A stretch of 64,000 nt of DNA from Filimonas lacunae (GCF_002355595.1 NZ_AP017422.1:5584823-5648822), one strand, 5' to 3'; positions 1 to 10,363 are shown, numbered from the stretch's first letter. Translations and numbers: made by a program. The notes: generated by a model from the sequence alone, not told the origin.

Positions 1-298
1 CAAACACATTATCCAGCTGCACACAGTAAGCATCTGCAAACTCCAGCACCTGGTGTGTGCCCGTGCTGCTGTTCACTTCATAAAAGCGGATAACACCGCT
101 TCTCTTTTCATCCGGGGTAAGCATCCACTGTATAATCTCTTTAGGAGCGGGCGCTTCCAGGGTTACCGTAATTTCCCCCGCCAGAATCTGCGCATGTGGC
201 GATCCGTCGGGTTTTATATTCTGCCGGTAATTGAACGAACAATGTCTTATTTCATAATTGCTCCCTTCAATTTGTAAAGCTGCTTTATACGAACTCAT
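1..298 (-). CDS. Type VI secretion tube protein TssD (Hcp-like), partial
   Basis: The reading frame starts at the ATG at 298 and runs off the left window edge, so only about 99 residues are visible. The protein begins MSSYKAALQIEG and continues as a small beta-rich protein containing FNYRQN and LEAPAPKEIIQWML. This matches the Bacteroidota TssD family, the Hcp equivalent of the T6SS subtype iii, which stacks as hexameric rings to form the secreted inner tube. It lies 131 bp after a second, different TssD gene on the same strand, so the two may be co-transcribed. No other T6SS component is in the window. The family assignment rests on the N-terminal pattern and on the neighbour; the C-terminus is not available. 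Confidence 0.7.
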   Translation of the reverse strand, partial: MSSYKAALQIEGSNYEIRHCSFNYRQNIKPDGSPHAQILAGEITVTLEAPAPKEIIQWMLTPDEKRSGVIRFYEVNSSTGTHQVLEFADAYCVQLDNVF

Positions 299-359
299 GG
301 CAATAGTTTAGTAACTGCCCTTACAGGCAATAGGATGATACAATACCAACACGTATATA

Positions 360-398
360 ACTCCTTTCCGCAAAACGAACAATGTTGCAGGAAGGAGT
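360..398. other. Intercistronic hairpin between two TssD genes
   Basis: Bases 360-373 pair with 385-398 (ACTCCTT, CC, GCAA against TTGC, GG, AAGGAGT), with a one-base bulge on each arm and an 11-base loop. That gives 13 base pairs. There is no T-run on either side, so a simple intrinsic terminator is not supported. It could stabilise or partly terminate the transcript between the two hcp-like genes. Confidence 0.5.
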
Positions 399-429
399 AT
401 TGATCATTTACTCACCACACTTGTTTTGC

Positions 430-825
430 TTAAGAAGGCCACCTGCCACAATACTGCGAGTTGCCGTACTTGATGGTTTCAGCGCTTACTACAAAGCTTA
501 CAAACATGCTTTTAGCGTTAACGGAATCGAATTTTACTTCGTGCCAGATAACATAACCGTTTTCCCACCCCAGTTCAATCAGCTTACCTTCTTCATTTGA
601 CTTGTTGAAAGTAATATCACCTTTGGTAGGCTTGAACTTAGCATTCAGCATGCTTTCGAGAATATCGCTTTTCTCGGTAGCTTCAATAGTAACCTTTACA
701 GTAGCATTGGAAGGATCGGAGGCAACACGACCGGAGGGGTCGTTAGTGCGGGCTACGCTGTAGCTAACATCCAGCACTTTAAAGTCGTTACCACCATTAA
801 ATTTCAGAGTTGCGTTGTACGCCAT
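430..825 (-). CDS. Type VI secretion tube protein TssD (Hcp-like)
   Basis: A complete 131-residue protein without signal peptide that starts MAYNATLKFNGG. It has the features of Bacteroidota TssD: a KFNG start, a VLDVSYSVAR strand, a DPSGRVASDP segment that typically introduces the long extended loop, and ITFNKSNEEGKLIELGWENGY in the middle. TssD subunits are cytoplasmic until they are assembled into, and expelled with, the T6SS inner tube. The protein is clearly different from the TssD encoded just downstream on the same strand, so these are not a recent tandem duplicate. Length agrees with the family. No TssB, TssC, TssF or Vgr-like gene is visible. Confidence 0.85.
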   Translation of the reverse strand: MAYNATLKFNGGNDFKVLDVSYSVARTNDPSGRVASDPSNATVKVTIEATEKSDILESMLNAKFKPTKGDITFNKSNEEGKLIELGWENGYVIWHEVKFDSVNAKSMFVSFVVSAETIKYGNSQYCGRWPS

Positions 826-1061
826 AAAAGAAAATTTAAAAGTTAATAATAAACAAGTTTAATAGTATTAATTGTAAAATCAAAACATTTGCGCCAAGTG
901 TAGTATTTATACGACTGCCTGATTATTAATATTTTCAAACATAAACGCCTGTGCCGCATCTATTTACCTGCCATGCGCCCCCAACAGCTATAACAGATTA
1001 TTGGCCCTTTTTGCTGCCCGCGTAATGTATATTTACCGTAACTGAAAACCCAGGATTGATT

Positions 1062-3122
1062 ATGTCTTCTCAACCCGTAGCAGTATCGGCACGTTTTAAA
1101 AAGAAAGCCACATCGGCCATCTTGTCTATTTTCCTTTTTGTGGTGGTATACCTTTTACTGATAGCCTTTTCCATAGGTCTTACGCTGACATTGGGCTACA
1201 TAGGTATCCAGATCATTATAGCAAAGCCCATGTTACTTACCCTGGTGCTGGGTATAGGCCTTGCCAGTGTGGGCGTTTTAATACTGATATTCCTGGTTAA
1301 GTTCCTTACCCAAAAGCATATTGATAAGCCTTCCGGGTTAATGGAAATTACACCGGAACAAGAACCTGAACTATTTGAGTTTATCAACAACATTGCCCGG
1401 GAAGTAAATACCAGTTTACCTAAAAAAGTGTACCTGTCGCCCGAAGTAAATGCAGCCGTTTTTTACAACTCTACTTTCTGGAGCATGTTCCTGCCGGTGA
1501 AAAAAAATCTGCTCATCGGGTTAGGCCTAATTAATACTGTTTCCCGGAGTGAATGCAAAGCAATATTGGCACATGAATTCGGTCACTTCTCTCAAAGTAC
1601 AATGAAAGTGGGCAGCTATGTATATACCGTTAACAAGATCATATACAATATGCTGTACGATAACGACGGCTATATTTCACTGGCCAACAGCTGGGCCAGC
1701 TCCAGCAGCTATATGGCTTTTTTTGTGCGATTGGCCGTAAAAATTAACCAGGGCATTCAATGGATATTACAGCAGGTATATAAAGTAGTGAATCTTAGCC
1801 ACAGCGGCTTAATGCGCGAAATGGAATTTCATGCAGATGCAGTAGCCGCCAGTGTTACAGGAGCCGATCCGCTTATTACTTCCCTATCCCGCATGGAACT
1901 GGCCGACAGATCTTACACCATACTGCTCAACTATTACAGTAATAGAATTGAGGAAGCCATCAGCACCCAAAACATCTACCCACAGCAACAATACCTGCTG
2001 CGCTTTATTGCAGAAGAAGACGGCCTGCCGTTTGAACATGGCTTGCCTGTGGTGAACAAAGCAGACGCTAACCGCTACAATAAATCACGCCTGGTTATTA
2101 CCAATCAGTGGGCCTCCCACCCCGAAACCAAAGACCGGATTGCCGCTCTGCTTCAATTAAACCTTCCACAACAGCAACCTGACCACTCGCCTGCCGCTAC
2201 CCTGTTTCAACACCTTTCGCAATGGGAAGCAGCTGTTACCGCCAGCCTGTTTGCCAATGTGCAATACCCGGCAACTCCTACCCTACAGGATAAAGAAGCT
2301 TTTGCAGAAGCCTTCACCCGGCACTACCAGGAACATTCATTTGGCAAACTGTTCAATGGCTATTACGATAAAAACAATCCAACCGAAATAGACATTGACA
2401 ACTATGTTCCCCTGCCCCAAACAGCCAATTCTATCCACGAGCTGTATGGAGATCAGGCACTTGACCTGATATATACCCAACAAGGATTGGAAAGCGATAT
2501 AGCCACTTTAGAACGCATAGCTAGAGAAGAGTTACAGATACAAACATTTGATTACAATGGTAACAGGTATCAGAAAGCAGATATAGAACAGCTATTGCCT
2601 TCATTGCAACAGGAGTTAAAAAGTGTAGAAGCCAGCCTTCAACAGAATGACAAAGCCATTTATCAATATTTTCTCTCCCTGGCACAAAAACAGGACAAGG
2701 TGGATGTTCTTAACACACAATATCAACTATTCAATCACACACATACCACTTATCGCAGCAGGCAGCAGGTATCTGTTCAGGTAGGCGAAGCATGCAATTT
2801 TATTAATGTAGACAGGGCTATTGAGATAGTGGAAAAGAACATACGCATTCTTACTACAGAAGAACGCCCTTTTAAACAGCAGGTAACTGAAATATTAACC
2901 TCCCCTTCTTATCAATCACTTTTAACACCCGCTATCAAAGAGGTATTAGAAAAGTACGTGCAAAAAGATTGGGTTTATTTCTCCCGGCCTTCCTACAACA
3001 ACGAAGCCCTGGAAACGCTCTTCACTAGCATACAGTACATGCAGTACCTGATATCCAAACATTACTTTGTAGTAAAGAAAGACCTGCTACAAACCTTTGA
3101 AGCACTGCAGAAACAAGCATAG
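1062..3122 (+). CDS. Membrane-bound M48 family zinc metallopeptidase
   Basis: A 686-residue protein. I use the ATG at 1062; a TTG two codons upstream is also possible. Two hydrophobic membrane segments occupy roughly residues 18-45 and 50-80. The zinc motif HEFGH is at residues 171-175, and the third ligand region REMEFHAD is at about residues 252-259 (Glu255). Together these are the M48 (HtpX/Ste24) catalytic signature. The second half is a Gln- and Leu-rich helical domain without a recognised motif, which makes the protein much longer than HtpX. Members of this group degrade misfolded membrane or secreted proteins. The active-site side is probably reached from the cytoplasm or membrane interface; this is family knowledge, not seen here. 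It converges on a lactonase gene, with a shared terminator between. Confidence 0.88.
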   Translation: MSSQPVAVSARFKKKATSAILSIFLFVVVYLLLIAFSIGLTLTLGYIGIQIIIAKPMLLTLVLGIGLASVGVLILIFLVKFLTQKHIDKPSGLMEITPEQEPELFEFINNIAREVNTSLPKKVYLSPEVNAAVFYNSTFWSMFLPVKKNLLIGLGLINTVSRSECKAILAHEFGHFSQSTMKVGSYVYTVNKIIYNMLYDNDGYISLANSWASSSSYMAFFVRLAVKINQGIQWILQQVYKVVNLSHSGLMREMEFHADAVAASVTGADPLITSLSRMELADRSYTILLNYYSNRIEEAISTQNIYPQQQYLLRFIAEEDGLPFEHGLPVVNKADANRYNKSRLVITNQWASHPETKDRIAALLQLNLPQQQPDHSPAATLFQHLSQWEAAVTASLFANVQYPATPTLQDKEAFAEAFTRHYQEHSFGKLFNGYYDKNNPTEIDIDNYVPLPQTANSIHELYGDQALDLIYTQQGLESDIATLERIAREELQIQTFDYNGNRYQKADIEQLLPSLQQELKSVEASLQQNDKAIYQYFLSLAQKQDKVDVLNTQYQLFNHTHTTYRSRQQVSVQVGEACNFINVDRAIEIVEKNIRILTTEERPFKQQVTEILTSPSYQSLLTPAIKEVLEKYVQKDWVYFSRPSYNNEALETLFTSIQYMQYLISKHYFVVKKDLLQTFEALQKQA

Positions 3123-3186
3123 TATTATAGGCACAGGCATTATTTCCCATAAGAGACCATGCCCAATAGCCACAGTCATCACCAAT

Positions 3187-3231
3187 AAAAAAGCCTTCTT
3201 CATCAGGCCATTTGATGAAGAAGGCTTTTTT
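3187..3231. terminator. Bidirectional intrinsic terminator
   Basis: A perfect 19-bp stem (3187-3205 with 3213-3231) and a 7-base loop, flanked by A-runs on the left and T-runs on the right. It lies between the convergent ends of the M48 peptidase (stop 3122) and the lactonase gene (stop 3253), so it can serve both. Confidence 0.9.
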
Positions 3232-3252
3232 ATATAGTAATCAGTTTAATAA

Positions 3253-4377
3253 CTATTTCACCGGTACCATTTTCAGACACACAGGCTTGTTTACCTGGAT
3301 AGTAGTATGTGTATCTTCCAGTAAGCCATAGTTTTTATTGATAATGAATATCTGTACGTTATTACTGTCGCGGTTGGCTACCAGTAAAAAACGACCGGTA
3401 GGATCAATCATAAAGTTACGTGGATGTAAGCCTACGGGCTGATGTCCTACTTCCAGTAATTTACCATCGGTGTTTACTTTATAAATCACAATTTCATTTG
3501 CCTTGCCACGGATAGAAACATACAGGAATTTACCGTTAGGGGTAATATGAATGTCCGCACCACCCATATCGTTTTTATCACCCACTTTCGCGGTTGGCAG
3601 TGATTGAATTTCTGTAAACTGGCCGTCTTTGTTTTCATACACTAACAGCTTGCTGGATAATTCAGTCATTACATAGGCATATTTTCCGTCTGCTGAAAAA
3701 GTGATGTGACGAGGGCCATAACCATCTTCCAGGGTATAATATTGCGGGTCGCCATCCGTTAAAGGAGTTGTAGCGTCAGTAGCATTGAACTTGTATTTAT
3801 ATACCCTGTCGTTGCCCAGGTTGGGGGCAAACAGGAATTTTTCATCAGGTGTAAATACCACGCTGTGCACATGGGGCATTTCCTGGCGCTGAACGTTCAC
3901 GCCGTAACCCTCATGCCCAATAGTTTGTAAAGCGGGCTGTAATGAGCCGTCAGCCCCTGTTTTAAACAAACTCAGGTTACCGCCGTTATAGTTGGCTACC
4001 ACTACGTTTTTGCCAGTAGAATCTACTGATACATAACAAGGGGATGCTCCTGCGGTGGTTTGCTTGTTCAGCAGGGTTAATTGCCCCTTAGGCTTATCCA
4101 GGGCAAAGGCGCTTACATCGCCATCATTGCTGCCAGGATATTCATTTACAGCATACACATACTTCTGATCGTGAGAAACTGCCAGGTAGGTGGGATAACC
4201 CGTTTCGGTATGACTTACCAGGGTAGCTTCGCCTTTGTTGGGATTAAAACGATACACAAATATGCCGCCGTCCTTACCATCGGCATTAGTACCAATCAGC
4301 AAATATTGAAAAGGATTCTGGGCAAAAGATATGGCACTGGTGCATATCAGTGCCAAAGCAACTATAATTCTACGCAT
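3253..4377 (-). CDS. Secreted lactonase family beta-propeller (6-phosphogluconolactonase-like)
   Basis: A 374-residue protein with a clear signal peptide (MRRIIVALALICTSAISFAQ). The mature part has repeated blades with phrases such as YVYAVNEYPG, VVVANYNGGNLSLF, HVHSVVFTPDEKFLFAPNLG, GPRHITFSADGKYAYV and LHPRNFMIDPTGRFLLVANRDSN. These are characteristic of the seven-bladed lactonase family (PF10282), which contains YbhE/Pgl-type 6-phosphogluconolactonases and muconate-cycloisomerase-like propellers. The exported location means the substrate may be a lactone other than 6-phosphogluconolactone, so I leave the substrate open. It is monocistronic, downstream of rpoB but separated from it by the rpoB terminator. 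Confidence 0.88.
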   Translation of the reverse strand: MRRIIVALALICTSAISFAQNPFQYLLIGTNADGKDGGIFVYRFNPNKGEATLVSHTETGYPTYLAVSHDQKYVYAVNEYPGSNDGDVSAFALDKPKGQLTLLNKQTTAGASPCYVSVDSTGKNVVVANYNGGNLSLFKTGADGSLQPALQTIGHEGYGVNVQRQEMPHVHSVVFTPDEKFLFAPNLGNDRVYKYKFNATDATTPLTDGDPQYYTLEDGYGPRHITFSADGKYAYVMTELSSKLLVYENKDGQFTEIQSLPTAKVGDKNDMGGADIHITPNGKFLYVSIRGKANEIVIYKVNTDGKLLEVGHQPVGLHPRNFMIDPTGRFLLVANRDSNNVQIFIINKNYGLLEDTHTTIQVNKPVCLKMVPVK

Positions 4378-4440
4378 ATGGTGAGATATTAATGTTGCAA
4401 TTTAACAAAGTAGCAGCCGCAATGGTTAAGTAAATAGTTA

Positions 4441-4475
4441 AAAAAAAGCGGCCACTCTTTGCAGAGCAGCCGCTT
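4441..4475 (-). terminator. rpoB terminator
   Basis: Arms AAGCGGC (4446-4452) and GCCGCTT (4469-4475), with an inner CTCT/AGAG stem, form a hairpin. On the minus strand it is followed by a run of at least seven T. It lies 44 bp past the rpoB stop codon and shows that the rpoB transcript ends here rather than continuing into an rpoC gene. Confidence 0.88.
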
Positions 4476-4518
4476 CTTATTGTACAATCTCCGGTTCAAT
4501 TACATGAAAAAGAGACGC

Positions 4519-7500
4519 TTATTCGAATTTCAGATCCAGACCTAAACCTCTCAATTCGTGTACTAATACGTTGAAAGATTCTGGTATACCGGCTCTTGGA
4601 ATGTTATCACCTTTCACGATAGACTCGTAAGTCTTCGCACGACCGATGATATCATCAGATTTAAGTGTTAACAGTTCCTGCAGGATGTTGGCCGCACCGT
4701 ATGCTTCCAGTGCCCACACTTCCATCTCACCAAAACGCTGACCACCAAACTGTGCTTTACCACCCAGCGGTTGTTGTGTGATAAGACTGTATGGTCCGAT
4801 TGAACGGGCGTGCATCTTATCATCCACCATGTGGTGCAGTTTAATCATGTAGATAACACCCACGGTTGCTTTCTGGTGGAAGCGGTCGCCCGTTTCACCA
4901 TCGTACAGGTAAGTGTGACCCATCATTGGTATCTCAGCCTTTGTACAATGCTCTTCAATTTCTGTTGGAGTAGCACCGTCAAAGATTGGAGTAGCGAACT
5001 TAACACCCAGTTTTTTACCACACCATCCCAGGATGGTTTCGTAAATCTGCCCCAGGTTCATCCTTGAAGGTACACCCAGTGGGTTCAGAACGATATCTAC
5101 CGGAGTACCATCTTCCAGGAATGGCATGTCTTCTGCACGCACAATCTTGGCTACGATACCTTTGTTACCGTGACGACCCGCCATTTTATCACCCACTTTC
5201 AGCTTACGCTTAACAGCCAGGTAAACTTTAGCGAGTTTCAATACACCTGCTGGTAATTCATCACCAATAGAGATATTGAATTTTTCGCGCTTGTAACGGC
5301 CCAGTTCTTCGTTGTACTTGATGTTGTAGTTGTGTAACAGAATATTAATCTGATCATCAATTACTGCATCAGCAGTCCAACCCAGCGGGTTAACGTTCTG
5401 GTAGTCAATGCTGCTCAGGTTCTTAACGTTGAACTTAGCACCTTTACCAATCAGCATTTCGCCAAAGTTGTTTGCCACACCTGTAGAAGCTTTATCTCTC
5501 AATAAAGTCTGCAGTTTGCTCAGCAATAACTCTTTCAGAGATTCTGCATTTTGCTCGTGTTGCTTTTCAACTTTTTCCAGTTGCGCTTTTTCGCGAACTT
5601 TTGCGTTCTTATCTTTTTTAGCGCGCTGGAACAGTTTTTTATCAATTACTACACCTTCTGTACCGTTAGGAGCTTTCAGAGAAGCATCTTTTGCATCACC
5701 GGCTTTATCACCGAAGATGGCACGTAACAGTTTTTCTTCCGGAGTAGGATCGCTTTCCCCTTTAGGAGTGATTTTACCAATCAGGATATCGCCTTCGCGG
5801 ATATGGGCACCGATACGGATGATACCGTTCTCGTCCAGATCTTTGGTAGCTTCTTCTGATACGTTTGGAATGTCCGGAGTCAGTTCTTCTTCACCCAGTT
5901 TAGTGTCACGAACTTCCAGCTCGTACTCTTCAATGTGGATAGAAGTGAACAGGTCTTCACGAACTACTTTCTCGTTAATTACGATCGCATCTTCAAAGTT
6001 GTACCCTTTCCATGGCATGAAGGCCACTTGCAGGTTACGACCTAACGCCAATTCACCATCTTTAGTAGCGTAGCCTTCTGTTAAGAAGTCGCCTTTTACT
6101 ACCTTTTGGCCTTTTCTTACGGCAGGACGCAGGTTGATGTTGGTTGACTGGTTGGTTTTGATAAATTTGGTTAAGCGGTAAACGATCAGATCGTCTTCAA
6201 AGCTTACCAAACGATCATTGTCGTTTCTGTTATAGCGAACGTGAATTTCTTTTGCATCCACAAACTCTACTACGCCTTCGCCTTCTGCATGTATCTGAAT
6301 ACGTGCGTCACGGGCAGCTTTACCTTCCAGACCAGTACCTACGATAGGAGACTGTGGCAGGATTAACGGTACAGCCTGACGTTGCATGTTTGATCCCATC
6401 AATGCACGGTTGGCATCATCATGTTCCAGGAACGGAATCAGGGAAGCACTCAAACCAACAATCTGGTTAGGAGCAACGTCCATATATTCTACTTCTGTTC
6501 TCTGTAACAGTGGGAAGTCACCTGTTTCGTGACAAAGGATTCTGTCTTGCACAAAATCACCGTTGGCATCCAGCTCAGCGCTCGATTGGGCAATTTTAGC
6601 AGTATCTTCTTCCTCAGCACTTAAGAATTTAATCTTGGCCAGGTTTACGTTACCGTTTTCTACGCGATGGTATGGAGTTTCGATGAAGCCCATATCATTG
6701 ATCTTTGCGTGTACGCAAAGGGTAGAAATCAGACCGATGTTTGGTCCTTCCGGAGTTTCAATAGTACACAGACGGCCGTAGTGGCTATAGTGTACGTCAC
6801 GCACCTCAAAACCTGCCCTTTCACGGCTTAACCCCCCGGGGCCTAACGCGGAAATACGACGCTTGTGCGTGATTTCACTTAACGGGTTGGTTTGGTCAAG
6901 GAATTGTGATAACTGGGAAGTACCGAAGAAAGAGTTGATTACGGAAGAAAGCGTTCTGGCGTTAATCAGATCTACCGGAGTAAATACCTCGTTGTCACGC
7001 ACGTTCATACGTTCGCGGATGGTACGGGCCATACGGGCCAAACCAACACCGAACTGAGCATATAATTGCTCACCCACGGTACGTACACGACGGTTGCTCA
7101 GGTGATCAATATCATCAATTTCAGCCTTACCGTTGGTTAAACGAACCAGGTATTTGATGATTTCGATGATGTCTTCTTTCGTTAATACTTTATTTTCCAG
7201 CTTCTGGTTTACGCTCAGTTTGCGGTTGATCTTGTAACGACCAACTTCACCCAGGTCATAACGCTTATCGCTGAAGAATAATTTATCGATAATACCACGT
7301 GCAGTTTCGTTATCCGGAGCGTCAGCACCACGTAATTGACGGTAGATGTGCTGTACCGCTTCCAGTTCACTGTTAGAGGTATCTTTGTTTAAAGTATTGT
7401 AGATGATAGCGTAGTCACCGCCAACGTCTTCACGTTGAACGAACACGCTTTTCACATCCAGATCAGAAATAGTATCGATTGCATCTTCATCCAGGATGGT

Positions 7501-8322
7501 ATCGCGCTCCATAACAATTTCGTTACGCTCGATAGAAACTACCTCACCGGTATCTTCATCCACGAAATCTTCTACCCATGTACGCAGTACACGTGCAGCT
7601 AATTTCTTACCCAGATGCTTTTGCAGGGATTTTTTGTCGGCAGCCACTTCTGTAGCCATACCGAATAATTCCAGGATGTCTTTATCAGTTTCAAAACCAA
7701 TTGAACGCAACAGGGTAGTTACAGGGAACTTCTTCTTACGGTCAATGTACGCGTACATTACGTTGTTAATGTCGGTAGCGAATTCCATCCACGCACCTTT
7801 GAACGGAATTACCCTTGCAGAGTAAATCTTGGTTCCGTTAGGGTGAACTGACTGTCCGAAGAATACACCAGGTGAACGGTGCAGCTGTGATACAACTACG
7901 CGTTCAGCGCCATTGATCACAAACGTACCACGGGGGGTCATGTAAGGAATGTTACCTAAAAACACATCCTGCACAATGGTCTGGAAATCTACGTGCTCCT
8001 CATCATTACAGCTCAAACGTAATTTGGCTTTCAAAGGCACAGCATAGGTCAGACCACGCTCCATACACTCTTCAATAGTATAACGTGGCGGGTCAATGAA
8101 ATAATCCAGGAACTCCAATACGAAAATGTTACGCGTGTCGGTAATAGGAAAGTTTTCCTTAAACACACGGAACAACCCTTCATTGTTACGCTTGTCGGGT
8201 GTAGTTTCTAATTGGAAAAATTCACGGAAAGATTCTAACTGAATGTCGAGCAGGTCAGGCTGTTCAGCAAGGTGTTTAGTTTTACCGAAGCTGACCCTGG
8301 TTTGAACTTTAGTTGATGACAT
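4519..8322 (-). CDS. rpoB: DNA-directed RNA polymerase subunit beta
   Basis: A full-length 1267-residue RpoB, the usual size for Bacteroidota. The rifampicin region reads [20 protein letters not shown] and then [10 protein letters not shown], with the Asp, His and Ser positions that commonly mutate to resistance all in wild-type form. [21 protein letters not shown] and the C-terminal [20 protein letters not shown] are conserved RpoB blocks. RpoB forms the catalytic cleft of the polymerase together with RpoC. The context is unusual. Normally rplJ-rplL-rpoB-rpoC are one operon. Here the upstream neighbour is a divergent amylase gene and the downstream one is a lactonase behind a terminator. rpoB is therefore transcribed alone from a promoter within 8323-8589. 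Confidence 0.98.
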   Translation of the reverse strand: MSSTKVQTRVSFGKTKHLAEQPDLLDIQLESFREFFQLETTPDKRNNEGLFRVFKENFPITDTRNIFVLEFLDYFIDPPRYTIEECMERGLTYAVPLKAKLRLSCNDEEHVDFQTIVQDVFLGNIPYMTPRGTFVINGAERVVVSQLHRSPGVFFGQSVHPNGTKIYSARVIPFKGAWMEFATDINNVMYAYIDRKKKFPVTTLLRSIGFETDKDILELFGMATEVAADKKSLQKHLGKKLAARVLRTWVEDFVDEDTGEVVSIERNEIVMERDTILDEDAIDTISDLDVKSVFVQREDVGGDYAIIYNTLNKDTSNSELEAVQHIYRQLRGADAPDNETARGIIDKLFFSDKRYDLGEVGRYKINRKLSVNQKLENKVLTKEDIIEIIKYLVRLTNGKAEIDDIDHLSNRRVRTVGEQLYAQFGVGLARMARTIRERMNVRDNEVFTPVDLINARTLSSVINSFFGTSQLSQFLDQTNPLSEITHKRRISALGPGGLSRERAGFEVRDVHYSHYGRLCTIETPEGPNIGLISTLCVHAKINDMGFIETPYHRVENGNVNLAKIKFLSAEEEDTAKIAQSSAELDANGDFVQDRILCHETGDFPLLQRTEVEYMDVAPNQIVGLSASLIPFLEHDDANRALMGSNMQRQAVPLILPQSPIVGTGLEGKAARDARIQIHAEGEGVVEFVDAKEIHVRYNRNDNDRLVSFEDDLIVYRLTKFIKTNQSTNINLRPAVRKGQKVVKGDFLTEGYATKDGELALGRNLQVAFMPWKGYNFEDAIVINEKVVREDLFTSIHIEEYELEVRDTKLGEEELTPDIPNVSEEATKDLDENGIIRIGAHIREGDILIGKITPKGESDPTPEEKLLRAIFGDKAGDAKDASLKAPNGTEGVVIDKKLFQRAKKDKNAKVREKAQLEKVEKQHEQNAESLKELLLSKLQTLLRDKASTGVANNFGEMLIGKGAKFNVKNLSSIDYQNVNPLGWTADAVIDDQINILLHNYNIKYNEELGRYKREKFNISIGDELPAGVLKLAKVYLAVKRKLKVGDKMAGRHGNKGIVAKIVRAEDMPFLEDGTPVDIVLNPLGVPSRMNLGQIYETILGWCGKKLGVKFATPIFDGATPTEIEEHCTKAEIPMMGHTYLYDGETGDRFHQKATVGVIYMIKLHHMVDDKMHARSIGPYSLITQQPLGGKAQFGGQRFGEMEVWALEAYGAANILQELLTLKSDDIIGRAKTYESIVKGDNIPRAGIPESFNVLVHELRGLGLDLKFE

Positions 8323-8589
8323 ATCTGTAATTAACCGGTTTTTGCAAAATAAATTCCGGGGAGTTTTTATACTCTAAATATTGAAAATTAATAAGTTATA
8401 GACTAAATGGCCATGCCTGTAACCACAATTAACAATAAGCCCAAAATAAAGGATGGCAAAATTAAGAAATACACGGCATTTTTTCAAATCAAATTTTATA
8501 CCGGATTATGCACGAGTTATCCCCATAATTCTGGCATGTTTTTCCTAATACATTGGTCACGTTGCCTTTGCAATGAATATACGTAAAAT

Positions 8590-10068
8590 ATGAAAAACGG
8601 CACCCTTCTCCAGTTTTTTCACTGGTATTACCCTGCAGATGAATCATTGTGGAAAAAGCTTAGAAAAGATATTCCTTTTCTCAACTCAATAGGCATAACT
8701 GCAGTCTGGCTTCCCCCCGCTTACAAAGGAATACATGGTAATCAATCTATTGGATATGATACTTATGACTTATTCGATCTGGGTGAGTTTGATCAGAAAG
8801 GATCTGTACACACCAAATATGGTTCGCGCCGTGACTATTTAACGGCTATTACTGCCGCACAAAAAGCGGGCATAATGGTATATGTTGATATTGTATTGAA
8901 CCATAAAGGCGGTGCGGATGAAAAAGAACGCGTGAAAGTGTGGCGCGTAAACCCCGAAAACAGAACGGAAGTCCAAGGCGAAGAGTTTGAAATAGATGCT
9001 TTTACCAAATTCTACTTTCCCGGACGCAACGGCAAGTATTCCAAATTCGTATGGGACTATCACAGCTTCACAGGCGTGGATTATGCCGACGATCTACACG
9101 AAGATGGTATTTTCAAAATAGCTAATGAATATGGCTCCAGCTGGGAAGATGGCGTTTCCGATGAATTTGGAAACTACGACTACCTGATGCATGCCGATAT
9201 AGAATTCCGTAACCCCAACGTAAAAGAGGAGCTGAAATACTGGATCAACTGGTATCATAAAACAGCCCATTTTAATGGTCTGCGCCTGGATGCGGTGAAA
9301 CATATTCCTACCTACTTTTTTAATGAATGGCTGGATCATATCAAAGCCACTATTCATGAAGAGCTGTTTGTAGTGGGTGAGTATTGGGAAACAGGCGATG
9401 TAGGGCTTTTACATAGGTATATAGACGAAACAGGCGGCAGGATACAGCTATTTGATGCTATCCTTCAAAACCGCTTCCATACCGCCTCTAAATGCGGAAA
9501 AGAGTTTGATATGTCCACCATCTTTAACGATACGCTGGTGGCCACCAAACCTGAGTTTGCCGTAACCATTGTAGCCAACCACGACACACAGCCACTACAA
9601 TCGCTGGAAGCACCAGTAGAGCCCTGGTTTAAACCATTAGCCTATGCACTGATATTGATGCGTAAAGATGGATACCCCTGCGTATTCTATCCCGATTTAT
9701 ATGGCGCAGGTTACAAAGACAAAGGACGGGATGGCAACGAATATGAGATATTTATGCCCGAGGTAGATAAGCTTCAACTGCTATTACAAGCCCGCCAGCA
9801 ATTTGCCTACGGCGATCAGCAGGACTTCCTGGATCATGCCAACTGCATTGGCTGGGTAAGGCATGGAGATAATGAACATCCTGGCTGTGTGGTACTAATG
9901 TCGAATGGAGACGAAGGCTTTAAAGATATCAATCTGGGAGAAGATAAAAAAGGCTGGATATACCGTGATTTCCTGGGTAATCACGAAGCGGAGATTACGC
10001 TGGATGAACATGGTAACGGCCGGTTTCTTGCAAAGGGGGGATGTGTGAGTGTGTGGGTGAAGAAGTAG
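8590..10068 (+). CDS. Cytoplasmic alpha-amylase (GH13)
   Basis: A 492-residue GH13 enzyme close in length and layout to E. coli AmyA and Bacillus liquefying amylases. The conserved regions are DIVLNHK (about residues 100-106), GLRLDAVKH with the nucleophile Asp234, VVGEYW with the acid/base Glu264, and ANHDTQ with Asp332. The N-terminus (NGTLLQFFHWYYPADESLW) is that of the AmyA/AmyS subfamily. There is no signal peptide, so it acts inside the cell on maltodextrin or glycogen, cutting alpha-1,4 bonds. It is divergent from rpoB and appears monocistronic, followed by its own terminator. A weak Bacteroidota-type -7 box (TGCCTTTG, 8563-8570) precedes it. Confidence 0.93.
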   Translation: MKNGTLLQFFHWYYPADESLWKKLRKDIPFLNSIGITAVWLPPAYKGIHGNQSIGYDTYDLFDLGEFDQKGSVHTKYGSRRDYLTAITAAQKAGIMVYVDIVLNHKGGADEKERVKVWRVNPENRTEVQGEEFEIDAFTKFYFPGRNGKYSKFVWDYHSFTGVDYADDLHEDGIFKIANEYGSSWEDGVSDEFGNYDYLMHADIEFRNPNVKEELKYWINWYHKTAHFNGLRLDAVKHIPTYFFNEWLDHIKATIHEELFVVGEYWETGDVGLLHRYIDETGGRIQLFDAILQNRFHTASKCGKEFDMSTIFNDTLVATKPEFAVTIVANHDTQPLQSLEAPVEPWFKPLAYALILMRKDGYPCVFYPDLYGAGYKDKGRDGNEYEIFMPEVDKLQLLLQARQQFAYGDQQDFLDHANCIGWVRHGDNEHPGCVVLMSNGDEGFKDINLGEDKKGWIYRDFLGNHEAEITLDEHGNGRFLAKGGCVSVWVKK

Positions 10069-10095
10069 TGAATGGTTAATTATATTTGTATAAAG

Positions 10096-10136
10096 CACAA
10101 ACGTCTCTACTTTCTCCAAGGAGACGTTTGTGTTTT
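10096..10136 (+). terminator. Terminator of the alpha-amylase gene
   Basis: A 12-bp perfect stem (CACAAACGTCTC at 10096-10107 with its complement at 10121-10132) is followed by TTTT, 28 bp after the amylase stop. Confidence 0.85.
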
Positions 10137-10152
10137 AAATATCATTACACGC

Positions 10153-10329
10153 CTATCCTTCCAGCTGCTTTTTTAGCTCCCGTAGCTTAGACATTTCAAG
10201 GCTGGTAATTCTTTGAATTAAAGGAAGGTTTAAGCCTTCTTTTAGTATTTTAGTGGGAACACAGTCAAGTAAGCAGGATATATTGGGGTGACCCCAGTCA
10301 AGATGGGATATATACAAAACAAAAGCGCC
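10153..10329 (-). pseudogene. Relic of a protein-coding gene (about 58 codons, no start)
   Basis: On the minus strand the frame is open from just after a TGA at 10332 to the TAG at 10153-10155, but it has no ATG. The end reads ILKEGLNLPLIQRITSLEMS followed by a Lys-rich tail. This resembles the helical C-terminal tail (LLKEGLxxxxIxxITGLSxEE) seen in Rpn-type PD-(D/E)XK nucleases, which is a guess from pattern only. A GGGGTGACCCC palindrome lies at about 10286-10296 inside it. The piece sits between the rRNA terminator and the amylase terminator, a typical place for insertion debris. It could also be an intergenic frame with no history. Confidence 0.3.
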
Positions 10330-10355
10330 TCAACTGTTTCCAGTGAGGCGCTTTT
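10321..10355 (-). terminator. rRNA operon terminator
   Basis: AAAAGCGCCTCA (10321-10332) pairs perfectly with 10344-10355 around an 11-base loop. On the minus strand the stem ends in TTTT. It lies directly after the 5S rRNA gene and is the expected end of the rRNA transcript. Confidence 0.88.
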
Positions 10356-10363
10356 AATAAATA

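Noticed and set aside
5408-6073. A 221-codon frame opposite rpoB
   Set aside because: Antisense shadow of a highly conserved gene; Ser/Leu-rich composition typical of reverse-strand frames.
6750-6960. Possible rifampicin-resistance changes in rpoB
   Set aside because: The key Asp, His and Ser positions are wild type.
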